From Bacillota bacterium (GTDB lineage Bacteria; Bacillota; Clostridia; Lachnospirales; Lachnospiraceae), in assembly GCA_023457255.1 (NCBI GenBank), contig JAEWMB010000047.1:62001-126000 (forward strand): a stretch of DNA of 64,000 bases, read 5' to 3'. The notes beneath the pieces were generated by a model, which searched no databases, was not told where the DNA came from, and saw only the letters and a list, made by a program, of their open reading frames with translations. A program made the translations under genes and the position numbers. Numbering within the stretch: the stretch's first letter is position 1; every line of letters begins with the position of its first letter. Shown here one piece after another: positions 34,833 through 44,096 of the stretch.

Positions 34833-36482
34833 CTATTTTTTAGATTTGATATCTGCATATCGAACGTAATCTACTTCCACATAGCCTCCGCCGATTATTG
34901 TACTATCATGATTACAGAAGATGCCATTTTTTACACCTACCCATCTTCCTGCTTTAGCAGGAATCGTAAACGCCTCCCTATATTCCTCTCCATCAAGGCT
35001 GAATGACATAGTAATTGTTTCCTGAGGAATATGCTTTACCGGAATATCCATTTCCATATTATCGATATATCCAATACACTTTACTTCATATTTGAAAAAT
35101 ACTGTCATTTCCTCGTCTTTAAAATCACCTTCTGCTAGAGGAATGCTTACTTTCTTCTGATCCGCATAAGAAACATCACAGTCAAAGTTCTGAATTCCAG
35201 TGATCTTCTCCAGCGTATAAGAGCCATTCCTTTTACTTACTGCCATTGCACTATATTCCATACCTAAAGATACGATTCCTGCGGTATCTCCATCCTGTAA
35301 TCCAGCAAAACTCATCTTTGTGATACAAGAAAATTCAGGTGCCGGCCATTTTTGCATAAGAAGGTTTCTATAATCACTTACCGGACGTAATGGTACGGAA
35401 GGCAGTGCATGTAATTTGATTTTAGAATCCCCCAATTCATACCAGCAGTCCTCCGGATTGGCATTCCACTGCCACTGCAGGCCAAGACTCTTTTTATCAA
35501 ATTCCTCTGTTGTATCTGGTTCACATACCGGATATACCGAATTATTTTTAAGTTCTTCCCCTGTTTTACCTATGTTTGGCTTCCTATATTCCATTACCGG
35601 TTCGCCATAATCGTTACCGTCTTGATTCACCCCGATAATTGGCCATTCATTTTCCCAATGCATCGGTTGAAGATGAACGATTCTTCCGGCTGCATATACA
35701 TCCTGAAAATGTAAAAACCAGTCTTCTCCAGTAACAGTATCCACCCATGCGCCTTGATGAGGTCCGTTAACAAGAGTATCTCCTTGTCTCATCACAACTT
35801 TATGCTCATAAGGGCCAAATACATTCTTCGAACGAAGCACTAACTGCCATCCGGTCTTTACTCCGCCTGCCGGTGCAAAGATATAATACCAGCCATCCTT
35901 CTTATACATCTTTGGACCTTCCGTAGTTACATTACCATTGGTATCACCATCGAAAATTCTAACTTCTTCCCCGATGAGTCCCATGCCATCCGGCTGCATT
36001 TCTACCATATGAAGAACACTCTTATATCCGATACGGCTCTTTGCCACACCTGCAACAAGATAAGCTTTTCCATCTTCATCCCAGAATGGACATGGATCAA
36101 TCCAGCCGGCACCCGGTCTTATATTTACAGGCTCACTCCATTTTCCAAACGGATCTTTCGTTGTTGTCATATAGATTCCCTCATCCGGCATAGGGAAACA
36201 TACATAATAGGTTCCTTCATGATATCTGATAGCCGGTGCCCATACACCGCATCCATGCATTGGATTCCGATATCGAAACTCTGGAATTCTATCTAATACA
36301 TAATTCACAACTTTCCAGTTCACAAGGTCTTTAGAATGAAGTAATGGTAAAGCCGGTGCATTGCAAAAACTAGATGCAACCATAAAATAATCTTCACCAA
36401 CTCTAATTGCATCCGGATCAGAATAATCCGCATAAAGTAATGGATTCCTGTACTTACCATTTCCTAAATCTGCTATCCACAT
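34833..36482 (-). CDS. glycoside hydrolase family 43 (beta-xylosidase / arabinofuranosidase type)
   Basis: A 549-residue inverting glycosidase with a five-blade propeller and a C-terminal concanavalin-like domain (about 335-545). Catalytic-type residues: the Asp of YSDPDAIR near residue 22, the Asp of WIDPCPFWDEDGKAYLV, and the Glu of TEGPKMYKKDGWYYIF. There is no signal peptide, so it acts in the cytoplasm on imported xylo- or arabino-oligosaccharides. The frame opens at 36503, but GGAGGACTTTTTT directly precedes the ATG at 36482. It stands alone between terminators. Exact substrate cannot be read from sequence. Confidence 0.9.
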   Translation of the reverse strand: MWIADLGNGKYRNPLLYADYSDPDAIRVGEDYFMVASSFCNAPALPLLHSKDLVNWKVVNYVLDRIPEFRYRNPMHGCGVWAPAIRYHEGTYYVCFPMPDEGIYMTTTKDPFGKWSEPVNIRPGAGWIDPCPFWDEDGKAYLVAGVAKSRIGYKSVLHMVEMQPDGMGLIGEEVRIFDGDTNGNVTTEGPKMYKKDGWYYIFAPAGGVKTGWQLVLRSKNVFGPYEHKVVMRQGDTLVNGPHQGAWVDTVTGEDWFLHFQDVYAAGRIVHLQPMHWENEWPIIGVNQDGNDYGEPVMEYRKPNIGKTGEELKNNSVYPVCEPDTTEEFDKKSLGLQWQWNANPEDCWYELGDSKIKLHALPSVPLRPVSDYRNLLMQKWPAPEFSCITKMSFAGLQDGDTAGIVSLGMEYSAMAVSKRNGSYTLEKITGIQNFDCDVSYADQKKVSIPLAEGDFKDEEMTVFFKYEVKCIGYIDNMEMDIPVKHIPQETITMSFSLDGEEYREAFTIPAKAGRWVGVKNGIFCNHDSTIIGGGYVEVDYVRYADIKSKK

Positions 36483-36756
36483 AAAAAAGTCCTCCATAGT
36501 CATTACGTATAATTAATTTAATCACTATACTATATTACACCAAAGTTCTTAATTTATCTATAGTTGTCTCAAAAATTTGATAGAATCATAAGAAATTAGT
36601 AGTTTTCTACTGTAAAAAAGATACTTGTCTATACCAGCTATAAGATTTAGAATATCTAACATTCGGCAGAGTGGGTATCAACCTATTGCAGCACGAATTA
36701 TTTTCCTATCAGGACTGCATTTAAAACATATCTATCACAGAGCTTTTAAATTTAAA

Positions 36757-36806
36757 AAGGACTTTTGCCCTCACTGTTTACAAACACCGAGAAACAAAAG
36801 CCCTAA
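36757..36806 (-). terminator. leuS terminator
   Basis: Stem AGGGCTTTTG/CAAAAGTCCT followed in the minus sense by TTTTTAAATTT, about 45 bases after the leuS stop. Confidence 0.8.
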
Positions 36807-36849
36807 CAAGACTACCTTTTTAAATCCATACTGAAATAGAAATTCGTAA

Positions 36850-39264
36850 TTAGCGTACTACAATATTGTAGATTCTTCCCTTTACGTAGATTTCCTTTAC
36901 GATTGCCTTACCTTCCAAAGCAGCAATCACAGCAGGATTTGCATGAACTTTTTCCTTTACTGAAGCTTCTTCTTCCTCCGGAGCTATCGCAACGGTTGCT
37001 TTGACTTTGCCATTAAACTGTACGGCAATTTCAATGGTAGATTCCATGGTTTTTTCTTCGCTCCAGGTTGGCCATTCATTCTGATATAAATGTCCCGGGA
37101 ACTTCATGATTTCCCAAAGTTCTTCTGTAATATGAGAAGCGACCGGATTCATTAACTGAATTAATGTTTTAAATTCTGCTTTGGTAACCATACCAACACG
37201 GTAGAAATCGTTTACCAGCGCCATCATTGCTGCAATTGCCGTGTTAAATTTTAGACTCTCATAATCCTGAGTTACCTTTTTGATTGTCTGGTGCAGCTTT
37301 GTTTCTAATTCGGCAGAATAAGCATCTCCTTCCACTACCATATCCTGTAATTTCCATACACGATCCAGGAAACGACGGCAGCCTTTTACACCTTCATTAC
37401 TCCATGCCGCACTTAAATCAAAGGCCCCGATAAACATTTCGTAAGTACGAAGGGTATCTGCACCAAACTCATTTACGATATCATCCGGATTAATAACATT
37501 TCCACGAGATTTTGACATCTTCTCGTTATTCTCACCTAAGATCATACCATGAGAAGTTCTCTTCTGATAAGGTTCCGGTGTGTTGACCAAACCTTGATCA
37601 TATAAGAATTTATGCCAGAATCTTGAGTAAAGTAAGTGTAAGGTTGTATGCTCCATACCGCCGTTATACCAGTCTACCGGCATCCAATAGTCAATTGCTT
37701 CTTTGCTTGCAAATTCCTTATCATTACGAGGATCGATATAACGTAAGAAATACCAGGAGGAACCTGCCCACTGAGGCATAGTATCAGTTTCTCTATGAGC
37801 CTTTCCACCACATTTAGGGCAGGTAGTATCTACCCAGCCGGTCATCGCCGCAAGTGGGGATTCTCCATTATCCGTAGGCATATAACTATCTACTTCCGGC
37901 AACATTAACGGTAATTCACTCTCCGGAATTGGAACAAATCCGCACTTATCGCAGTTTACCAATGGAATAGGTTCACCCCAATACCGTTGACGGGAGAATA
38001 CCCAGTCTCTTAATTTAAAGTTAACTTTTTTAGAACCGATGCCTTTTTCCGTTAACCACTCAATCATCTTTTTCTTTGCATCCGCAACCTCAAGACCATC
38101 TAAGAAACCGGAGTTTACTAATTTTCCTGTGTAGGTATCGGTGTAGGCTGCCTCATCTACTTTACCGCCTGCGACAACCTCTACAATAGGTAACTCAAAT
38201 TTCTTAGCAAATTCCCAGTCTCTTTCATCATGCGCCGGAACTGCCATGATTGCACCGGTTCCATATGTCATTAATACATAGTCAGAAATCCAGATTGGAA
38301 TCTCTTTTCCATTGGCAGGATTCATTGCGGTTAAACCATCAATGCAAACACCCGTTTTATCTTTTACTAATTCGGTACGTTCAAAATCCGATTTTTTTGC
38401 TGCATTTTCACGATATTCCATAATATCATCAAAATTTTTGATATCATCCCTATACTTTTCAAGGATTGGATGCTCCGGGGAGATTACCATATAAGTTGCA
38501 CCAAACATAGTATCCGGTCTTGTAGTATAGATTCTTAAGGAATCCTCTTGTCCTGCGATAATAAAATCTACTTCCGCACCCTCGCTTCTGCCAATCCAGT
38601 TTTTCTGAGAAACTTTAACTTTGTCAATATAGTCTACCTGATCCAAATCATCTAATAATTTTTCAGCATATTCTGTAATCTTAAGCATCCACTGGCTCTT
38701 AACACGACGAACTACTTCTCCACCGCAGCGCTCACAAACACCTCCGACTACTTCTTCATTTGCAAGGCCAACCTTACAAGAAGTACACCAGTTAATAGGC
38801 ATCTCTGATTTATATGCCAAGCCTTTTTCAAATAATTTTAAGAAAATCCACTGAGTCCATTTATAATAATTGGGATCAGTTGTATTAATTTCACGACTCC
38901 AATCAAAGGAATATCCTAACGATTTTAACTGATTTTTAAAATTTTCTATATTATTTTTTGTTACAACCTTGGGATGAATCTGATTCTTAATTGCATAGTT
39001 TTCTGTTGGAAGACCAAACGCATCCCAGCCCATTGGGTAAAGAACGTTATAGCCTTGCATTCTTTTTTTTCTAGCAATAATATCCAGTGCGGTGTATGGT
39101 CTTGGATGACCTACATGTAACCCTTGTCCGGATGGGTAAGGGAATTCAACCAAAGCATAATATTTGGGTTTTGTTCTATCATTGCCAACCTTAAAAGCTC
39201 CCTCATCGTCCCATATTTTCTGCCACTTCTTCTCAATTACTTTTGGATTATAAGTTTCTGACAT
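36850..39264 (-). CDS. leuS: leucyl-tRNA synthetase
   Basis: An 804-residue class I synthetase. The HIGH-type motif is HVGHPRPYTALD in the first 55 residues, the CP1 editing domain lies around residues 220-400 (YTTRPDTMFGATYMVISPEH), and the KMSKS loop is NNEKMSKSRGNVINPDDI. Zinc-type Cys pairs occur in CTSC/CERCGG and CPKCGG. Length is typical. AAGGAGGACAAT precedes the ATG. Expression is controlled by the T-box leader upstream. Confidence 0.97.
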   Translation of the reverse strand: MSETYNPKVIEKKWQKIWDDEGAFKVGNDRTKPKYYALVEFPYPSGQGLHVGHPRPYTALDIIARKKRMQGYNVLYPMGWDAFGLPTENYAIKNQIHPKVVTKNNIENFKNQLKSLGYSFDWSREINTTDPNYYKWTQWIFLKLFEKGLAYKSEMPINWCTSCKVGLANEEVVGGVCERCGGEVVRRVKSQWMLKITEYAEKLLDDLDQVDYIDKVKVSQKNWIGRSEGAEVDFIIAGQEDSLRIYTTRPDTMFGATYMVISPEHPILEKYRDDIKNFDDIMEYRENAAKKSDFERTELVKDKTGVCIDGLTAMNPANGKEIPIWISDYVLMTYGTGAIMAVPAHDERDWEFAKKFELPIVEVVAGGKVDEAAYTDTYTGKLVNSGFLDGLEVADAKKKMIEWLTEKGIGSKKVNFKLRDWVFSRQRYWGEPIPLVNCDKCGFVPIPESELPLMLPEVDSYMPTDNGESPLAAMTGWVDTTCPKCGGKAHRETDTMPQWAGSSWYFLRYIDPRNDKEFASKEAIDYWMPVDWYNGGMEHTTLHLLYSRFWHKFLYDQGLVNTPEPYQKRTSHGMILGENNEKMSKSRGNVINPDDIVNEFGADTLRTYEMFIGAFDLSAAWSNEGVKGCRRFLDRVWKLQDMVVEGDAYSAELETKLHQTIKKVTQDYESLKFNTAIAAMMALVNDFYRVGMVTKAEFKTLIQLMNPVASHITEELWEIMKFPGHLYQNEWPTWSEEKTMESTIEIAVQFNGKVKATVAIAPEEEEASVKEKVHANPAVIAALEGKAIVKEIYVKGRIYNIVVR

Positions 39265-39351
39265 ATTGTCCTCCTTTTACGATATGATTTTCATCACATC
39301 TTATTCATAAGTTTTACTTCCAGCTCATCGTTAGGCAATTTATGATATTCA

Positions 39352-39665
39352 AATAAAAAAGCCCCCTCATCTCTAATCTAGAGACGAAGAGGCATAAACA
39401 CCTATACGCGGTACCACTCTAGTTCAAAACCAAAGAAACATTTGCTTTTATAAAACAAATAACTCTGTTTTGCACTTCTATTCGATAACGGGAATTCCCG
39501 TCGAAATCTACGTAAGAAAATATTCAATCACAAAATACTGATCTTATGAAACTTTCTACCTTTCAATTCCGAAGCTCCAAGGCGAGTTCAAAGACTATCC
39601 TGCCATCTCACACCAACCGATGACTCTCTGAAAGGGATTTATCCTCTACTACTCCTCTTCATAGC
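39352..39665 (-). promoter_or_regulatory. T-box riboswitch (leucine) upstream of leuS
   Basis: A leader RNA that senses uncharged tRNA-Leu. The T-box sequence TGGTACCGCG is at 39407-39416, beside the antiterminator region. The terminator (39352-39393, GCCTCTTCGTCTCT pairing with AGAGATGAGGGGGC, then TTTTTTA) follows. In stem I, GTTGGTGTGAGATGG and the specifier loop GAACTC are visible; the CTC codon (39584-39586) encodes leucine, matching the gene. Confidence 0.93.
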
Positions 39666-39685
39666 ATATAAACTATATTTTTTTA

Positions 39686-39713
39686 ATTCTATCACGATTT
39701 GCTTCTTTGTCAA
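39686..39713 (-). promoter_or_regulatory. promoter of the T-box-leuS transcript
   Basis: Minus-sense TTGACA (39708-39713), 16-bp spacer, TAGAAT (39686-39691), just before the leader RNA. Confidence 0.8.
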
Positions 39714-39947
39714 GGGGTATATAAAAGATTTACACACCTTATAAAAATATATCCTTAGGTTACAATATTTGAAATGGCAAAGCATTACTGATTGCATAGC
39801 CTTTTAATTTCATAATTCTATATTAACAATTATGTAAACATAATAAAAAAATACCACCTGCAAATTCCCTCCTTGAATCTTTTATATTTAATTGAATTAT
39901 AAATCATCTAAAATATAGTATTACTCCAAAAGACAGCCGGAATCACA
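39714..39947. other. intergenic stretch between leuS leader and eut operon
   Basis: AT-rich; I see no gene, promoter or repeat here beyond the flanking features. Confidence 0.5.
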
Positions 39948-40025
39948 GGACCGGGGGTGGCATATAGGTACTTCCCAAGAAAGCGTGCCAGCTTTCGGAG
40001 GATTACCCATATGCCACCCCGGTCC
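39948..40025 (-). terminator. long hairpin at the end of the eut operon
   Basis: A 78-base structure whose outer arms (GGACCGGGGTGGCATATGGG and its near-perfect complement) pair over about 22 bp, with an inner GAAAGC/GCTTTC stem. It starts 31 bases after the eutQ stop. No T-tract follows, so it may protect the 3' end or block transcription rather than act as a standard terminator. It is clearly richer in G and C than its surroundings. Confidence 0.55.
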
Positions 40026-40056
40026 GTCTAATATCCGATATCAAACTTACAAGCCC

Positions 40057-40515
40057 CTACCCCTGATTCGCCCAATCTGCCGGATACGTCACATAAATAA
40101 ATCTAGCATAATTCGGAACAGAAAATTTAATAGAAGACCCCTTTGGAATTAGAATCAACTCTCCTGCATTTGCAGTCACCGACTTTCCATTTATTATAAT
40201 ACTTAAAGTACCTTCAATTACATAATCAATTTCATCATAATTGAGCGTCCAGTCAAAAGTTGTTTCTTTCATCTCCATAATACCACAACCTAGTCTGGGA
40301 CTTTCTTCTAAAGAAAATAAATCCTTGGTATACACCACATCCCCAGGTTTTCCGGTATCCATCAAATCATTTTGTGAAACTCGAATACGTGGAAGTTTGA
40401 TAGAAATAATTCCTTCTTTTAATTTATTTTTATTGAAATCTGCCGCACCACTATTAAGCTTCTCCATTAAGATCTCACGTATCATATCCTCAATTGTTGA
40501 TTTATTTACTTCCAT
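40057..40515 (-). CDS. eutQ: ethanolamine utilisation protein EutQ
   Basis: A 152-residue cupin. The C-terminal barrel contains TTFDWTLNYDEIDYVIEGTL and GELILIPKGSSIKFSVP. EutQ is required for anaerobic ethanolamine growth in Salmonella and has acetate kinase activity, so it could turn the acetyl phosphate made by PduL into ATP. The N-terminus (STIEDMIREILMEKL) is an amphipathic helix like BMC encapsulation peptides, joined by a flexible stretch. Last gene of the eut operon, 113 bp after eutH. Confidence 0.88.
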   Translation of the reverse strand: MEVNKSTIEDMIREILMEKLNSGAADFNKNKLKEGIISIKLPRIRVSQNDLMDTGKPGDVVYTKDLFSLEESPRLGCGIMEMKETTFDWTLNYDEIDYVIEGTLSIIINGKSVTANAGELILIPKGSSIKFSVPNYARFIYVTYPADWANQG

Positions 40516-40628
40516 GTGCCTATTCCTTTCCCTAATTTACAATCTCCTTTTATCTATCCCTAAATCAAGAGATGTTTTTATCAACAGGTTATCGCAGGTT
40601 GATGATAACTTATTAAAAAGCACTATTT

Positions 40629-41717
40629 CTAACTCTCACGTCTTAATGTCTTATTCGCAATAAAAATTGCAGCAAATAATGCGGTGATACCACCAACCAA
40701 CTTACCAACAATCATTGGTAAAATCATCGTAGAATTAAAACCGGCAGTAAATCCAAGGTGGTCACCGAATACGAAGGCTGCTGAAACTGCAAAGGCAACA
40801 TTTAAGATCTTACCACGATTATCCATATCCTTCATCATACCAAACATTGGAATACTATTCGCTAAAGAAGCTACCAAACCTGCAGCTGCAATGTCATTCA
40901 TTCCAAGTAGTTTCCCAAGTCCTATTAAAGGTTTCTTAAAAACTTTTGTTATCACGAGAACCAGTGGAAAGGCGCCTGCAAGCACAATACTAATATCAGC
41001 AACGATTGTAAAGCCTTCACTTAACGGTGCCATTCCTTTAATAATTGTAATTCCGGTTAGTTGCTGCACAATACCAACAGCGAGGCCGAACGTGATTATA
41101 GCTACAACAATCTTACCAAAAATCGTAAATCCTTTAATCATACCGTTTTGGAATTTCCATAGTCCAAGTGCAATTAAAATAGCAATGATAATAATAGGAA
41201 TTAAATTCCGAATTACCATCATAAATGGAAAGCCTGCAACCAGACCGCCAAAGAATGCTCCAACGGGAATTGTTATAACTCCTGCTAAAACACCGGTTGC
41301 TAAAAATCGTCTGTCCTCGTCTCGGATAATACCAAGACCAACCGGAATCGTAAATACTATAGTAGGCCCAAGCATCGCGCCTACAATCAAACCTCCAAAC
41401 ATACCAGCTTCCTGGGTTTGTGCCAGTGCCTTAGCCAGTGGGGCACCACCCATATCATTCGCTAATATCGTACCAGCAAACATCGCCGGGTCAGCACCCA
41501 AAAAACTAAATACCGGTACAATAACGGGCTTTAAAATATCAGCAAGCACTGGTGCCAAAGCGATAATACCAACCATTGAAATTGCTAATGAGCCAATGGC
41601 AAGAATACCTTCTTCAAATTTTTCTCCCAGACCGAACTTATTACCAATAATTCGGTCGATTGCGCCAAGTACTGCAAAAACAACCATGATATAAACAATT
41701 ATCTCATTTACACTCAT
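40629..41717 (-). CDS. eutH: ethanolamine permease EutH
   Basis: A 362-residue membrane protein with about 10-11 helices that imports ethanolamine. Motifs: GIIALAPVLADILKPVIVPV, TILANDMGGAPLAKALAQT and GLVASLANSIPMFGMMKDMD, all typical of EutH. Its length is slightly short of the enteric protein. Start: AAGGAGGTGTTTTC. It follows the PduT-like shell gene by 12 bp in the eut operon. Confidence 0.93.
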   Translation of the reverse strand: MSVNEIIVYIMVVFAVLGAIDRIIGNKFGLGEKFEEGILAIGSLAISMVGIIALAPVLADILKPVIVPVFSFLGADPAMFAGTILANDMGGAPLAKALAQTQEAGMFGGLIVGAMLGPTIVFTIPVGLGIIRDEDRRFLATGVLAGVITIPVGAFFGGLVAGFPFMMVIRNLIPIIIIAILIALGLWKFQNGMIKGFTIFGKIVVAIITFGLAVGIVQQLTGITIIKGMAPLSEGFTIVADISIVLAGAFPLVLVITKVFKKPLIGLGKLLGMNDIAAAGLVASLANSIPMFGMMKDMDNRGKILNVAFAVSAAFVFGDHLGFTAGFNSTMILPMIVGKLVGGITALFAAIFIANKTLRRES

Positions 41718-41729
41718 GAAAACACCTCC

Positions 41730-42284
41730 TTATCGTTTTAATAAATTCTCCAGGATATCTCTGCTCGGAGAAGGAATGACTGCTATATTTTCCTGCTCCC
41801 CTTCATTTAAAAGCTGTTTACACCTGGTAATCCCATGTTCAATACTGCTAACCGAACCGGTCACAGCAAATACAAACTTTCCACCAATGAAAAAAGCCAG
41901 ATAAATTCGAAGTACCTTAACATCTGCTGCTTTTAGCACCATATCTAACGCTCTTATTCCGGTACATACTTTTCTGGTTTCAATAATACCTACTGCATCT
42001 AATTTTTCTATAGGATCATACTTCGATCGGATACCCTCAATAATAGCTGGTGACACCGCATGCACTTTGAAACTGTCAAATAACGTTTTCCCTGCAATAC
42101 TAACTCCGTAATCAATTGCAGTATCTACTTCTCCCTCATCCCCGGAGACAATGATGAGAAATTTTCCGGGACAGATGGTTTTAAAATATATGATTTCTAC
42201 CTCAGCCTTTTTTACGATAGCATCAGCCACATACATACCACGGCTAATACTGATAAACTCTAATGCACCGATACTTTTATTCAT
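41730..42284 (-). CDS. PduT-like tandem-BMC shell protein lacking the Fe-S cysteine
   Basis: A 184-residue shell protein with two BMC domains (about 4-85 and 97-180). IGALEFISISRGMYVADAIV and AVGIIETRKVCTGIRALDMV begin the two halves. In PduT a Cys in the second domain (IGGKC) binds one [4Fe-4S] cluster at the trimer centre. Here the segment reads IGGKFVFAV, with Phe in that place, so no central cluster is expected from that residue. Overlaps the end of eutN by 8 bp. It probably forms trimers on shell facets with a pore of its own. Confidence 0.82.
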   Translation of the reverse strand: MNKSIGALEFISISRGMYVADAIVKKAEVEIIYFKTICPGKFLIIVSGDEGEVDTAIDYGVSIAGKTLFDSFKVHAVSPAIIEGIRSKYDPIEKLDAVGIIETRKVCTGIRALDMVLKAADVKVLRIYLAFFIGGKFVFAVTGSVSSIEHGITRCKQLLNEGEQENIAVIPSPSRDILENLLKR

Positions 42285-42552
42285 ACTCTTCTACCACCAC
42301 AGAATCAACAATTCCAACGATTGCTGCATCCACTGGAGTACCAGAGACCGACAATGCATACCGAGCTGATCCACCACGAACTACAAGAACCTGATCTCCT
42401 GCCCCTGCACCTACCATATCTGCAGCTACTACCAACCCTTTGCTTGGTTTTGCGTAAGCATCGGTAAGCTGTACTACCAGAAGCTTATGTCCATTTAATT
42501 TTTCATCCTTTTTGGTAGCCCAAACATTCCCGATTACTTTACCAAGTTCCAA
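42277..42552 (-). CDS. eutN: BMC vertex protein EutN
   Basis: A 91-residue pentameric (CcmL/EutN-fold) vertex protein that closes shell corners. Family marks: ELGKVIGNVWATKKDEKLNG, KLLVVQLTD, VAADMVGAGAGDQVLVVRGG and the end VDAAIVGIVDSVVV. Normal length. Its stop overlaps the start of the PduT-like gene. Confidence 0.94.
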   Translation of the reverse strand: MELGKVIGNVWATKKDEKLNGHKLLVVQLTDAYAKPSKGLVVAADMVGAGAGDQVLVVRGGSARYALSVSGTPVDAAIVGIVDSVVVEEYE

Positions 42553-42567
42553 TTGTCTGCGCCTCCA

Positions 42568-43302
42568 TCATATTTTTATAAATCGCATTCGATGCGCCCT
42601 GGCATAATCGAGTGCACTAGGTGTTACAATACTGCCTTTTTCAATACATACTGCTGCTTGTGATTTCACATTTAAACCCATTAAGTCTTTTTCTAATATC
42701 AGCTTCTTCTTAAGCTCTACCCGTTCTTCCGTCACTTCAATGATTTCTTCTGTTTTTGATACCCTGCTTTTACCTTCCTCCGGTAGTTTTCGAAGTGCCG
42801 ATTGTTTTACTTGCCTTTCCTTCACTGGAAATTCACTTTCTGCTGTGAATAAAATACCGTATTGTTTTAAGCACTCTTCATATTCTAACAACCTGCGGTA
42901 AAATGTTTTATGAGCTGTTGCCTTGTAGGAGCGATATTCTAGTCCCTCCTCCAGTACAAAAATTGTTTTTCCAAGCAAATGAGCATATCGAAGAGTCTCT
43001 TCCAAATATCCATCCCCACATAACAGTGCAAGATTCGCTAATTGTTTCACAGTTATTGATGTAATTAAAATCACTTCTGCACAAGAGACCATTGTATGAA
43101 GTTCGGTTACCTTTTTGTTGCTTTTTATATCCGGTATCAGCACATCATATTCTTTTGTGATTGCCTCCGGCAGCGGATAAGGCTCTTCCGATAACACCAG
43201 TAACGTTTCTTTGTGTTTGGAGGTACTTTCATACTCCGACAGCCGATGAAGAACTTCTTTCATCACTTCAGTTATAACTTCTTCCATAATATCTTCGTAC
43301 AT
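42568..43302 (-). CDS. BMC-operon protein of the TIGR02536-like eut family
   Basis: A 244-residue protein found in this operon place in Firmicute eut loci and annotated only as an ethanolamine utilisation protein. The N-terminus (YEDIMEEVITEVMKEVLHRL) looks like an encapsulation-peptide helix. The central part is flavoprotein-like (VLIPDIKSNKKVTELHTMVS, VILITSITVKQLANLALLCG). The last part, ILEKDLMGLN then VTPSALDYARAHRMRFIKI, resembles the C-terminal motif shared with the EutT N-terminal segment (LTPSARAYLLEKNITL). Function is unknown. Confidence 0.65.
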   Translation of the reverse strand: MYEDIMEEVITEVMKEVLHRLSEYESTSKHKETLLVLSEEPYPLPEAITKEYDVLIPDIKSNKKVTELHTMVSCAEVILITSITVKQLANLALLCGDGYLEETLRYAHLLGKTIFVLEEGLEYRSYKATAHKTFYRRLLEYEECLKQYGILFTAESEFPVKERQVKQSALRKLPEEGKSRVSKTEEIIEVTEERVELKKKLILEKDLMGLNVKSQAAVCIEKGSIVTPSALDYARAHRMRFIKI

Positions 43303-43436
43303 ATACTCAACTCATTTCTTAATTCAAGATATATCTTTCCTTCATTTACATGGTCTTCATAGTTTTATAAAAACCTTTCGCATTCCAAGTAAGGTTACGA
43401 AAGCACAGGATATACCAAAACATTCCAGCTAATATC

Positions 43437-44084
43437 TTACCTATCTGCTATCATCATACCCTTGGTATCTGTCTTATACCCACAAGCATTCGCTTCGTCA
43501 TAGTCAATGTGCATCGCAGTACTAAAGTTTTTATCAACACGGATATCAACCTCCTCAAGAATCACCGGACGCTCCCCAAATACCTTTACCTTCACAGAAT
43601 CACCGTTTGATACCTGAAAACGTTTTGCATCCTCCGGCGTCATATGAATATGACGTTTTGCAGCAATAAGACCTTCTTTTAATTCTATCGAGACACCATT
43701 CTTAGGATTTGTTATCTTAATGCCCGGTGTTCCTTTGATATCACCACTTAGTCTTACCGGAACTTTCGTTCCAAGTACCAAAGCATCGGTTAGTGATACT
43801 TCAACCTGAGATTTACTCCTCTCCGGCCCTAACACCACTACATTTTGTATGGAGTTTTTAGGACCTGTAATCGTTACTCTTTCTTCGCAGGCGAATTGAC
43901 CCGGTTGTGACAAATCTTTGACCGGAGTAAGCTGATAACCCTTTCCAAATAATGTGTTTATATCTTCTCTGCTTAAATGAACATGTCTTCCTGATGCTTC
44001 TACCAGTATAAATAACTGTTCTTTCAGTTCCTTTAATACTGCTTCAACAATTGCTTCTATATTAAGGTTGGTTTGTGCCAGCAT
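43437..44084 (-). CDS. pduL: PduL-type phosphotransacylase
   Basis: A 215-residue zinc enzyme exchanging CoA and phosphate (acetyl-CoA to acetyl phosphate) and recycling CoA inside the compartment; it stands in for EutD. Two beta-barrel halves carry the metal His motifs SGRHVHLSREDINTLFG and KRHIHMTPEDAKRF, plus a C-terminal AMHIDYDEANACGY. The N-terminal helix (NIEAIVEAVLKELKEQ) is an encapsulation-peptide type. 12 bp after eutT. Confidence 0.92.
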   Translation of the reverse strand: MLAQTNLNIEAIVEAVLKELKEQLFILVEASGRHVHLSREDINTLFGKGYQLTPVKDLSQPGQFACEERVTITGPKNSIQNVVVLGPERSKSQVEVSLTDALVLGTKVPVRLSGDIKGTPGIKITNPKNGVSIELKEGLIAAKRHIHMTPEDAKRFQVSNGDSVKVKVFGERPVILEEVDIRVDKNFSTAMHIDYDEANACGYKTDTKGMMIADR

Positions 44085-44096
44085 GCTTCCTCCTTT

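Noticed and set aside
40684..41694. 336-residue open frame on the plus strand opposite eutH
   Set aside because: Exact antisense of a clear membrane-protein gene; its Pro/Ile/Thr-rich composition is what reverse-complemented hydrophobic codons give, and it has no recognisable motif.
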